Below, piece after piece: positions 36,719 through 48,200 of a stretch of 64,000 nucleotides of DNA. Origin of the DNA: Symbiodinium natans. Taxonomy: Eukaryota; Sar; Dinophyceae; Suessiales; Symbiodiniaceae. The notes beneath the pieces are model-generated. The model searched no databases. It was given only the letters and a program-made list of their open reading frames with translations, and was not told the DNA's origin. The DNA lies in contig CAJNDS010002477.1 of NCBI GenBank assembly GCA_905221605.1, positions 1 to 64,000 on the forward strand. Reading direction: 5' to 3'. How positions within the stretch are numbered: the stretch's first letter is position 1; each line of letters starts with the position of its first letter. The translations under genes and the position numbers were made by a program.

Positions 36719-39700
36719 TCATATGGGTGCTTCTTTCGGAGAGGATTTGGGCATTGCCAGCCGAATCAGAAGAACAAAACGCTCGGTCCGAGCGGCCTTC
36801 TCCTCCATGGTCATGTTGAGCTCCTCCAGAACCTGCGTAAGAGGCCGATCTTGAATCACAAGCTCGATTCCTACCCGATCCTACCCATCCGAATGCCGCA
36901 CGCTGACCCTGAAGGCTTCCTTCTGCAATTTTCCGGTCCTGCTTCAGCTGCTTCTCCGTCTCTTCAGCCTGCAAAGGCAGGCACTCTGAAGCTCCAAAAT
37001 CCTCACAGGAAGAACTGCGCTCGAAGCCCGGCATGCTGTACACTGTAAACAGGCATTCCCAGAATTCTGGCCGACTCCTCAGCTTTCTTTTTTTTTAAAG
37101 GGATGGATGGTGTGCAATTTTGCTGCCGCACTAAGCTGGAGTGCTACGCCCTTGCGTGCAAACATCCAGGCGACAAAAACTTACTCAACCTTTAACCTTC
37201 TGAAGACACCAATGCCCCGCCCCCTACCTTCTCGCACAACCAGTATCTCCTTGTTCTACACAGCCATTCTTCTCAAATTTTCTCAATGTCCCACAAACCC
37301 GGCTTGCCTCTGCCTGCTCAAGCCGCCTTTGGACCTCATCCTGCGCCCGGATTCATATTTGTTTCGCAGGCTACGAGATTGTTCGCATGTTCAGGATTGG
37401 AACTAGGAAGCTAGAGGAATGAAAGGTTACACGCTGAGTAAGTGCTTCGACGTGTGCAGCCTCTCTGCTGTACATTGAAGCATGATCTCAACTTCCCCTT
37501 CAACCCTTTAAGCTCAGCGTATATAGATGTATGTACAGTAGGATGCCATCACTGCTCTCAGGCGTCTCACGGCTCTTCCATGCGGTCTGTGCTTCTTGAG
37601 TAGATCAGTGCCACTTGGAAACACATGCTTTCCGAAAAGACACTTTTTCGTCTCGTTCAGCTTTCAGCGACCTGCGGTTTCCACTTTGCCTTGCATCTAC
37701 TGGGGCTCAAGTTCCGGAAAAGTCAAGGCGTCAAGGCGTTGCCAGATGTTGCCAGGTCATGCCCAAAATTCCATCCCTTGCTGCTTTTGTAATAGCAAAT
37801 ATCAAAGCAAACGGTAGAACGAACAGTGATGTCAGTTGTTTTACGATGCCGTTGGCCTTCGGCAGATGGAAGGGTGTGTCCGGGGGCACTTTTTTTCTGC
37901 GCATGGCGGACTTACTACGCCACGTGGTCTGTCGTCCAGCTCTCCTTCTCCCTTTCCCTTATGTCACAGGGCGAGACTCGGCTAGACAGGGTTGTTCAAT
38001 CACATGGGCCGACCACCTCCATCTGCATCTCCGTCCCTCTGGTGTTTCAGGGAGCTGTTCCATCGCATGCGCTGATGTGCAAGGTTCGGACCACCGGGTA
38101 CTGTCTCAACCCCATTCTCCTCGTGGTCCCGGGCCAGTTAGAGAGCCCCGCCCATCCCTGAAGTGCCAAAGAGTCGTGCCAGTGTCCCTGAAGTGCCCAC
38201 CCTAGATCGTCCCGCACAGCATCCACCGAATCCCGCCGACCATGCCCAGTGCTTTGACCCCCCCCCAATCTCAGAGAATCCCCGCAGTGTTCAATGTGGT
38301 CACCACCCAGATGTCTCACGACGATCCCTTGCGAAGGGGTGGAGAGTGGCCATTCCTGCCAAGGTACATTGTTGGATTCCAGGCGCTCAGCTGCACCCTC
38401 GGACTCCGCAAGCAAAGCCTCTAGCCTGGGCTCAGATCGCACTCTTGGGGGCTGTGTCGGGCGCTCTAGACACTTCAGTTCATTTTGGCTTGCAGTCGTG
38501 GCGCTCTTCGTCGACCTGGCTCAGGTCGGCCTTGTGGGAGGCCTCCACTTTTCAACTTCCAGCGACACTTGGGATGCTTGGGGTTTACGTCGTCGAAACT
38601 CCGACGTACCTGCACTATGCCGCTACGCTCCCACAGCTTCTGGCACAAGATCGAAGGATGCCAAGTTCTTGTAGGGTGGCACTCTGTGAACGAAGGGTGG
38701 TCACAGGTTTCCAGAATGAGCCGAGAAAAAACAATCAGAAGGTCTTGCCTCACATCCTGGCAATGGCACAAGGAGACCCTCGAAGGGAGGGGTTAGAGTT
38801 TCAGTAGGACGCGTTGCCAACGCATGAATTACATCCGACTTCTGGAAATCTCTCCTCTGGCGTTCCGGGCCTCCAGGTCTTTGAGCTCTTGCAACGTCTT
38901 ATGGGAAGCTCGGCGGGCTTCTAGCCTAAGATGCGCTGAAGAGTCCAGCAATGATTCTAAGAAGGTTGTTTGCCACACATCTAGCAAGGGTTTGGGGCCT
39001 GAGGTTTAGGGATCTAAGCGGGCCTTAGTTCTCGAGGCCTCAATCGAAGCCCTGCTCGATGGCTGTTCGGACCGGAAAGCCAAGCACCACTCGCTTCAGC
39101 CGAGCCGCGTCCGTTTCTGGTGCTCCTGGCTGAGCATGGTCTTAGAAAGGGCTTCTTATGAGTGATCGGTACCCACTAATCATATGCCATCCTTTCGCAG
39201 TGAGGGATCAGGGCTGATTGGCAGCTTGTGTAAGCTTGTGTAAGATCTCGGGAGGGGTGGTGGGTGAGAGGTTGCGGGAGGCGGAGGTTGGTAGGGCAGT
39301 AGGGCCTACTTATAACCTCTCGGATCTCACAAGTAATTATATATTTATACATACATACATCTCCTCTTCTTCTTATTGTTCTTCGTCTTCTGCGGGCACC
39401 CTTCTCCTTCCTTTCTTTCGTGAGGCTTCAGGGGCGAACCCCCCCGCACAGTCCGCGCGCCCCCTCTCTCTCTCGGCTTCCCAGCGGCTCATTTCCTTCA
39501 CATGGAACTGTCGCCCAATTTAGGGCTCCAGCACATCCGCCTCAAACACTGGTCTCCATCCCCAAACTCGAAGACTCTAAACAGCCTTTGGTCAACAATA
39601 TCCTGGCCCGACTTCTTTGCTTAAAGGCCACCGTGAACTTAGCAATACCTCTCCGAATCGCCTTCCTTGTACCACAAACAACCCCAAACAACCCCTTCAC

Positions 39701-39816
39701 CCGGCCCCCCCCCCCCTCCCCTCTCCCAACCTTCAACAGCTGCCGCTGCTCGCCCAAGACCCCTTGGATGACCAGCTCTAAGTCCGCGATCTCCTCCCGG
39801 CGAGTGGGGAATACAT
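36719..39816 (-). CDS. exons of a coiled-coil-like protein
   Basis: Four minus-strand segments with splice-like borders and strongly helical content. 39731-39816 (after CCGTGAG; 28 codons including EEIADLELVIQGVLGEQRQL; donor GTTGGG). 38368-38425 (after GAGCCCAG; LEALLAESEGAAERLESNN; donor GTACCT). About 36927-36968 (after CTTTGCAG; AEETEKQLKQDRKI; possible GC donor). 36719-36832 (after TACGCAG; VLEELNMTMEEKAARTERF, to TGA). Further short candidates near 38.45-38.75 kb (SLEVEKW, VDEERHDC). Leucine/charged heptad spacing suggests one long coiled coil. The segments are not fully joined, so this may be one gene or two. The 36.2-36.5 kb minisatellite lies just beyond the 3' end. Confidence 0.35.
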
Positions 39817-39875
39817 CTCACGGAAAAATTTCGATGCTCACCCTCCCACGCAGCTGGCGAGGCAACTGGGGCTGG

Positions 39876-42250
39876 CTCCATGCAAGACAAACAAGCCAAC
39901 GTTGGATGCACAACCGGCATCGGTTCACTTGCTGCACGGCTCGTCTGCGAATCAGCGTGGTCTGCACGGCAAAGGGCTTTGATTTAGCCTGCAGGGCTGC
40001 ACGATGGCTTGCCCACAGAGGCTTTATGAAGGCCAAAGGCTTGCATTCCACAGGGATTGGGACGTGAGCAAGCACAGGTCCGAGTTGGGACTCTGAAAGT
40101 TAAAGTTATCCGAGGCGTGACTCTTTGCGATCGCCTGCTAATCAGGGAAGGGATCTACAGTTTTTGAAGACGGACTGCTGGCAAGCCATCGCAAGAATCA
40201 GTCGGATCTGCATGTCTGCCATTTGCATGAGACCCTCCCTTCTACAGTGTCTACAGTTCGTTGCGTAGGTGCATGTGCTGTTGTAAGATGCAAGAGATGC
40301 GGGTCCCCAAGTGGTTGCGAATGCTGTACAGGATTCAGTATGTATCAGTGAATAGCTCGTGCTTTGTAGCGGCCTAGCTCGGCCAGCTACAGTAAATGCA
40401 CGAAGAAAAACCGCACACATGCTTCGCACGTGTAGGAAAGTCTATCCGTGAGGTTTTGCTGCAGCGGCGTCCGTGTGGCTGGCGCTGTTTGTTTCTATTC
40501 TGCCCGAAGACCTCTTAACCTCTAACCCTCCAACTGGATGGCCACACAGATGGCCCAGGACAACAAGGCACACCTCATTACTGCTGTTCTTGCCGTGCAG
40601 CGTGGCCTATTCTGCTCGTGGCCGCAATCAATAATCCTGCCCTTGGGCCTTACTTGGGCGATTTACATGACATGGTCACGGCCGCTTCCGCAATGGCAAG
40701 AGACCCAGGTGCCAAACAACATTTAAAGAACCGCCTCAACACTTCTTGAGGTGCTGAGATGTTCACAAACTGCAAGTCTTTCGGACTTTTAATCGCCAGC
40801 GACAACTACTCATCTGACTCCGTCAAGCGAACATGACAGCGTTGGTCCAGGCATTGCACATGGCCCCATGCAAGACAAATGCGCAGAGGGCTTTGGTTTG
40901 GGTTGCAGGGCTGCCTTCGGATCTGAGCACATAGCACAGGTCCGCTCGAGTTGGGACTCTAAAAGTTGAAGTTGTCCGAGGCCTGATTGCGATCGCCGCC
41001 TGCTTATCAGGGAAGGGATCTAGAGGTTTTGAAGACGGACTGATGGCAAGCCATCACAAGCCATCACAGATGCCCCAGGACAACAAGGCACACCTCATTA
41101 CTGCTGTTCTTGCTGTGCGACGTGACCGATTCTGCTCGTCCGCAATCAATAATCCTACCCTTGGGCCTTAATTGGGCGATTTAGATGGCATGGCCACGGC
41201 CATTTCCGCAACAGCAAGAGACGCAGGTGCCAAACAAAACTTAAAGAACCGCCTCAACACTTTGTTGAGATGTTCACAAACTGCAAGTGTTTCGGAATTT
41301 TAGTCGCCAGCGACAGCTACTCATCTGACTCCGTCAAGCGAACATGACAGCGTTGGTCCAAACGAACTTCAAGCGTGCGCTGCACAAGGGTCGCAGCCTG
41401 GGCAAAGGCATTGCACATGGCCCCATGCAAGACAAATGCACAGCGGGCTTTCGTTTGGGTTGCAGGGCTGCCTTCGGATCTGAGCACATAGCACAGGTCC
41501 GCTCGAGTTGGGACTCTAAAAGTTGAAGTTATCCAAGGCCTGATTGCGATCGCCGCCTGCTTATCAGGCAAGAATCAATCGGATCTGCATGTCTGCCATT
41601 CGCATGAGACCCTCCCTTCTACAGTGTCTACAGTTCGTTGCGTAGGTGCATGTGCTGTTGTAAGATGCAAGAGATGCGGGTCCCCAAGTGGTTGCGAATG
41701 CTGTACAGGATTCAGTATGTATCAGTGAATAGCTCGTGCTTTGTAGCGGCCTAGCTCGGCCAGCTACAGTAAATGCACGAAGAAAAACCGCACACATGCT
41801 TCGCACGTGTAGGAAAGTCTATCCGTGAGGTTTTGCTGCAGCGGCGTCCGTGTGGCTGGCGCTGTTTGTTTCTATTCTGCCCGAAGACCTCTTGACCTCT
41901 AACCCTCCAACTGGATGGCCACACAGATGCCCCAGGACAACAAGGCACACCTCATTACTGCTGTTCTTGCTGTGCAGCGTGGCCTATTCTGCTCGTGGCC
42001 GCAATCGATAATCCTGCCCTTGGGCCCTTGATTCGGAGATTTAGATGACATGGCCATGGCCGTTTCCGCAACAGCAAGAGACGCAGGTGCCAAACAACAC
42101 CTAAAGAGCCGCCTCAACACTTCTTGAGGTGGTGTGGAGATGCTCACATACTGCAAGTGTTTCGGAATTTTATTCGCCAGGTCGGCACGGACAACTCCTC
42201 ATCTGACTCCGTCAAGATAACACGACAGCGTTGGTCCAAACGATCTTCAA
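39876..42250. repeat. tandem duplication of the 3' end of the giant gene
   Basis: A block of about 670 bases at 40183-40850 recurs almost identically at 41569-42236, and a shorter copy of its distal half lies at 41054-41366. A second sub-block (CCATGCAAGACAAA ... AAGACGGACTGATGGC) occurs at about 40855-41050 and 41401-41568, with a more diverged version at 39876-40180. The last copy overlaps the final ~30 codons of the 42144-51329 gene. The two other copies carry decayed versions of those codons: both reach ...TESDE and then an in-frame TAG, and then lose frame through an 8-base deletion. Confidence 0.85.
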
Positions 42251-45200
42251 GCGCTTGCTCCACAACGGTCGCAGCCACAACGGCCTGCCTCCAACTGCTA
42301 GTTTGATAGACCCAAACAGTTGTGCCTTCAGTGAAGTGGCGCCTCAGCATCTCTGGCGGCACAGTCGCGATTTCTGCCCCACATTCCACGCGGAAACCGT
42401 CAGAGACCTCGGAAAGAACTCGGCCGGCCCTCCACTCTTGCCGTCCGCCATGCTCGACTTGCACTTGCACATCGTCCGAGTGCTCGAACGCCGGCATGAG
42501 GTTGCTGATGAGGAGGTTTTGAAGCTGGCCCTTGATCAGGACGGTCGCGCAACCGGATCCAGATGCGGGGTCTGCCACGCTCCCTGACAAGAGCTTTCCA
42601 TTTTGGAAGACAAGCACAGGATCTCCGACGAGGTAGGCTTGCTCTTTGACCACCTTTATCGGACGAGTGACATCCGGACCGGGGATGACTGCAAAGCCCT
42701 CGGACGCCGGGTCTTGATCCTCTCCCTCTGACTCCGAGTCGAAATCGATACCCAGGGCCTCGCAGTGTTGTTGGAAATCAGCCTCGCCGAAAATGTCATC
42801 GTAGAAGCTGATGCCTGCATCCTCACACTGCTCGACTGAGTCCAGGTCGAAAGCCCTGATGCCACTACCTTCGATGGTCAGTCGAATGCTGCTGCGACCC
42901 CTGACGGGCACGTGCTGTATCTGACTATGCACAGGTGGTGCAATCAGCACGCCGACATGAGCGTCTTGCAGTGGCTTACCGTTTCGGAGCAGTGGCAGAT
43001 GTCCCTCAAAACCATTCTCGAGGAATGCCTTGCTGGGGAGGACAGAGTTGCCCAGCAGACGCATGGCCCCCGAGTTGGCGTAGACGGAAACGAGGACTGC
43101 ATGATGCGGCATAACGCCATCCAGGACGATCTCTCCATCGCCGTCTTCTGTGTGCACATCGGAGATTGCAGCTGTTTCGGGATGACCCGCGATTTCCCAC
43201 CGGGCACACAATGTTGTCGAAGAATTGCTTGCAAGGTGCTTCAACAGACTGTTGCCTGAAATTGACATCTTCTGCAATGTGACCTTGTAGCAGTCGTCGT
43301 TGTGTGGATGGAATGGGAGGTGCTCGTCCAAGTCGCTGGTCGTGCTGCTCAGTAGGAGTCGAAGCGCAGCAGCCATCATCAGAGGTGTCATGATAAGGGA
43401 GAATAGCAGGCTCAGCAAAGCTGAAATCGCCCAATCCAGTCCATCCACATTACTGACACTTGCGTGGAAGATGCAGACAGTGAGGAGGCAGAAGAGGAAG
43501 TAGACTGAGGTGAAGGTCCAGAACACAATGTGACGCATTTTGAGCTCAAAGCTACGGAGCTTCTCGAAAAGTGGCATCAGCACCAGGAACGGCAGCAGTC
43601 CGACAGCAGAGGAAACCAAGCACACCACTGCGCTGCGAATGATTGTGACAAGAGGATCTCTCCCAAAATCACATCCTTGCTGCCCTGTTGCTACAGAGCC
43701 CTGGTTATAGAAGACTGCGGCAACTCCGAAGCCACTCATGAGCTTACACAGCGCAACAGCGCTTCGCTCCAAGCACGTCACCCTCAGCGAAGGTTCAAGA
43801 ACTTGAAGCCACTGGCAGCAACTGCGGTACAGAATAAAGACTTGCTGGAACACACCATGGTTGTAGAAGTCCTCTAGCAGCTCACGTGCTTGCCTGTGCA
43901 GGGCCGTTTGCCCACTGACCTCATACAGAGAGCGCAAGAAATCAGAGTCCACACCGAGCCGCGCTCGGATGATGCTCCAGTGCACACTCTTCGTCGCTTC
44001 ATCGTGAAGCTTCTGAGCTCGGAGCTCGCGAAACCTGCGGAAAAGGACAAACTCTTTCTTGGCCTGCTCCATCAGCATTTGGCGGGCAGTCTCCTTGCTC
44101 AACAGCATCTCCAGGTGCTTCTCATACTTGCGATCAGATCTGTGCGCAACAAGTAGCAGCCCTACAGCCGCAACCAGGATTGTCCAGGTGGTCAGGGCTG
44201 CTGGGCGTAGAACCCAGTCGGATGACCGCACCAGTGACGCGAGGCCCTCCAAGGAATAGATTGAAGCAGCCAATGAGCAGGCGAACGTGTCCAGGAATGT
44301 TCTCGCGATCAGCCCGAAGAGACTGGGCTTCCGAGGGGTCATGGCGGAAACCTCTTGGGTCTTCTCCACGAGAGTTGGCAGCTGGTCATACCTGATTTCA
44401 CAGGTGGCTGTGCCATTCTCGGCGCCAGCCAGCTTCATTCCTGTCCGCTCCCAGCGGTTCTGGATGGCATTCCAGAAGGCGCACTCTGCCCGGGCCAGGA
44501 GTGGCTCTGCGGAATCAACTTTGAAGCTCAGTTCCACGGGGGCTTCAGAATCGATCTCCGTGATTGTCCCATTGTTGCCGTAGAAGGTCATGCTCACTGG
44601 CTCCACCAGCATCTGCAGCTTCTCCATCTCGCCGGTTTTCTTCATAACCTGATAGGCATAGGAGCCATTGTGCACTGTGGCCAGGCTGAGGACGATGGGA
44701 TCATCCGAAGCTTCTTGCAAGTCTTGGAGGAATACCACAGGCAGATCGATCACCACCTCTTCGAAGGAGACCTCGATGGATCGATCGGTCACGCGGTAGG
44801 CGTAGGTCGCGATCTCCGAGCCATCCTCGGCCCTTGTGATGAGCTCGAAGATGGCAGTATTGCTCGTTTGGGTGTCGTTCCACTGGAGCATTACATCCTT
44901 CATCTCTGCCAACTTTTGGAAGACTCTATCCACCGAGCGAGCCTTGCTGAACTCCAGCGCCCGTACTGCCTGGGAAACTTCAGCAGCCAGCACAGCCACG
45001 CTGCCTTCAGTGAACGTCACGGTCGTTAATGTTGTGGACGAGGTGGTGGATGTGACTGTGGAGGTGCTGGAACTGCTCGTGGATGTTGAGGTGGTCATGC
45101 TGCTTGATGTACTAGTCGTACTCGAGGATGTGCTGGTTGTACTGGACGATGTTGATGTCGTGCTGCTGGTAGAAGTGCTAGAAGTGCTGGTGGTCGTCGA

Positions 45201-48200
45201 CGAAGATGATGAAGCTGTTGAAGTTGAGGACGTGGTTGTGGTGAAGGTGCTTGAAGTGCTTGTGGAGGTCGTCGACGTTGAGCTGCTCGAACTGCTGGAA
45301 GTGCTTGTGGACGATGTGGAAGATGTGCTCGTGCTCGAAGAAGAGCTGCTAGTGGAGGTGCTTGAAGTGCTTGTGGACGTTGTTGAAGTCGTGCTGGTGG
45401 ATGTGGTGCTGCTAGAACTGCTGGAAGTGCTTGTGGACGATGTAGATGATGTGCTCGTGCTCGAAGAAGAGCTGCTAGTGGAGGTGCTTGAAGTGCTTGT
45501 GGACGTTGTTGAAGTCGTGCTGGTGGATGTGGTGCTGCTAGAACTACTGGACGTGCTTGTGGATGATGTCGATGAAGTGCTGGTGCTCGAAGACGAGCTG
45601 CTTGTAGAAGTACTTGAAGTGCTCGTAGACGTTGTAGAAGTCGTGCTGGTGGATGTGGTGCTGCTGGAACTGCTGGAAGTGCTTGTGGACGACGTAGATG
45701 ATGTGCTTGTGCTGGAGGAAGAGCTGCTGGAGGAACTGCTTGACGTGCTGGTGGACGTTGTGGAAGTCGTGCTGCTAGAACTACTGGATGTGCTTGAGGA
45801 CGATGTCGATGAAGTGCTCGTGCTTGAGGAAGAGCTGCTGGAGGAAGTGCTTGACGTGCTTGTTGACGTTGTGGAAGTCGTGCTGGTGGATGTGGTGCTG
45901 CTAGAACTGCTGGAAGTGCTTGTGGACGAGGTGGACGAAGTGCTTGTGCTAGAAGACGAGGTGCTGCTGGACGAAGTTGATGTAGTTGTTGTGCTCGAGG
46001 AAGTGCTTGAAGTGCTTGTAGATGATGTAGAACTTGTGCTGGAGGATGTGGTGCTGCTGGAACTGCTTGAAGTGCTTGAAGAAGTGGTACTGGTTGAGGT
46101 GCTCGAAGTGCTTGTGGACGTTGTGGACGTCGTGCTTGTGGATGTGGTGGTGCTGGAACTGCTGGATGTGCTTGTGAACGACGTTGATGTTGCGCTTGTG
46201 CTCGAAGATGTGGTGCTAGTTGATGTGGTGGAAGTGCTTGTGCTTGTTGTCGATGTCGTGCTCGTAGACGTGGTGCTGCTGGAACTGCTGGATGTGCTTG
46301 TGGATGTTGTCGACGATGTGCTTGTGCTCGAGGACGTGGTACTGCTAGACGACGTTGATGTAAATGTTGTGCTGGAGGACGAGCTGCTAGTGGAAGTGCC
46401 TGAAGTGCTCGTGGACGTTGTTGAAGTCGTGCTGGTGGATGTGGTGCTGCTAGAACTGCTGGATGTGCTTGAGGACGATGTCGATGAAGTGCTCGTGCTT
46501 GAGGAAGAGCTGCTGGAGGAAGTGCTTGACGTGCTGGTGGACGTTGTGGAAGTCGTGCTGGTGGATGTGGTGCTGCTAGAACTACTGGACGTGCTTGTGG
46601 ATGATGTCGATGAAGTGCTCGTGCTTGAGGAAGAGCTGCTGGAGGAAGTGCTTGACGTGCTTGTGGACGTTGTGGAAGTCGTGCTGGTGGATGTGGTGCT
46701 GCTAGAACTGCTGGAAGTGCTTGTGGACGATGTCGATGAAGTGCTGGTGCTCGAGGAAGTAGTTCTGCTAGATGATGTCGATGTTGTCCTTGTGTTTGAA
46801 GTAGTGCTGCTGGAAGAAGTGCTGAACGAGGATGTGGAAGATGTTGATGTTGTGATTGTGCTCGAAGAAGTCGTCCTGCTAGATGATGTTGATGTAGTCC
46901 TTGTGGCGGAAGTAGTGCTGCTGGACGAAGTGGTGAAAGAGGTTGTTGAAATTGTAAGTGTGGTGGAAGTTGTAGCAGTTTTGGAGGTGCTAGTGAAGGT
47001 TGTGGTAGTCACAGTGGTAAGTCTGTTGTAAGGAATGTTTGCGGTTTGCGAATTGCCCCAGGCAACTATGCCACCGTCCTGCTTGACTGCAATGAACGCT
47101 CCGCCTCCCTCAGTTGCCGCTGCATCCGCGTAAATCTCCACGACATCTGACTGGACCTCACTCTCAGTGCTGCTTTTGGGATACCTGAAATCTGTGCCGT
47201 ACGCGGAATGGTCACTCCGACCCCAAGCAACCACACTTCCATCCACCTTCAGCCCTGCGAAAGAGTAAAACGACCCATATATCTTCTGGATGTTGGTGAC
47301 TTCACTCGGGGTGCTTGAAAGCCTTCGGCTCGTTCCAAACCAGTCGGCATAGCCCCAAGTGACAACCGTGCCATCGACCTTGAGCGCTGCACATGCGTAG
47401 GCTGGACACACAATGTCAACGACGTTGACCAGCTGCGCTGCAACGCTGCTTGAATCCGCAAAGCTCCTTGTCTCGTCTGACCGGCCGGCGGTGATCACAG
47501 TCCCGTCGTTCTTCAACACTGCGACACTGTACCACGTGATCTCTACCTTCTTCACATCCGAGATCGCCTGGGATGGCAGTGCGATGTGGGTTCCCTCCGT
47601 GTTGTAGCCCCAGATCACAGCTGTGTTGCCAGCCTTCCAAGCAACGAAGCCACGTTGTGACCAATCGGCTTTCGGAGGTTGAATGGACAGAACGCCTGAA
47701 GCCAGTTCGGCGGCAACGGAACTGGAGTCGCCACCTCTGCCACTGCCCCATGTCACAACCGAGCCGTCATGCTTCAGCGCGGCAAAGGCCCAGTCTCCTC
47801 CCACAATCTGTGCCACGTTTGACAAGTCCACGGATCCCGGCTCATGGGCCCCGGCTCTGCCCCAGGTCAAGATGCTGCCATCAGCTTTGGTGGCAGCAAA
47901 GCCAGCACTGTTGGGCACAACATCAACCACGTTTGCAGAGAGATTCACGGACGCGGGGGGGTCGCTTTCCACGGCTTGGCCCCACGTGTAGACGCTGCCA
48001 TCATTCTTCAAAGCAGCAAATCCCCACCCGCTGCCAACCACCTTGGTCACACAACAGCCCAAGCCAGCTTCCAAGTCGCTCTGGCTGAAGTAGTACTGGC
48101 CCGTGGTTGCAACGGTGCCATCTGATTTGACTGCTGCAAAAGATTTGCGCCCCATGACTATACTCTGGACGCCTGACTCAAGATAGCTGTCGATGCCTCC

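Noticed and set aside
44836-47031. 731-codon plus-strand open frame rich in Val, Leu, Glu and Asp
   Set aside because: It is the exact complement of the Ser/Thr stalk of the giant gene; reversed Ser and Thr codons of this type cannot give stops in that frame.
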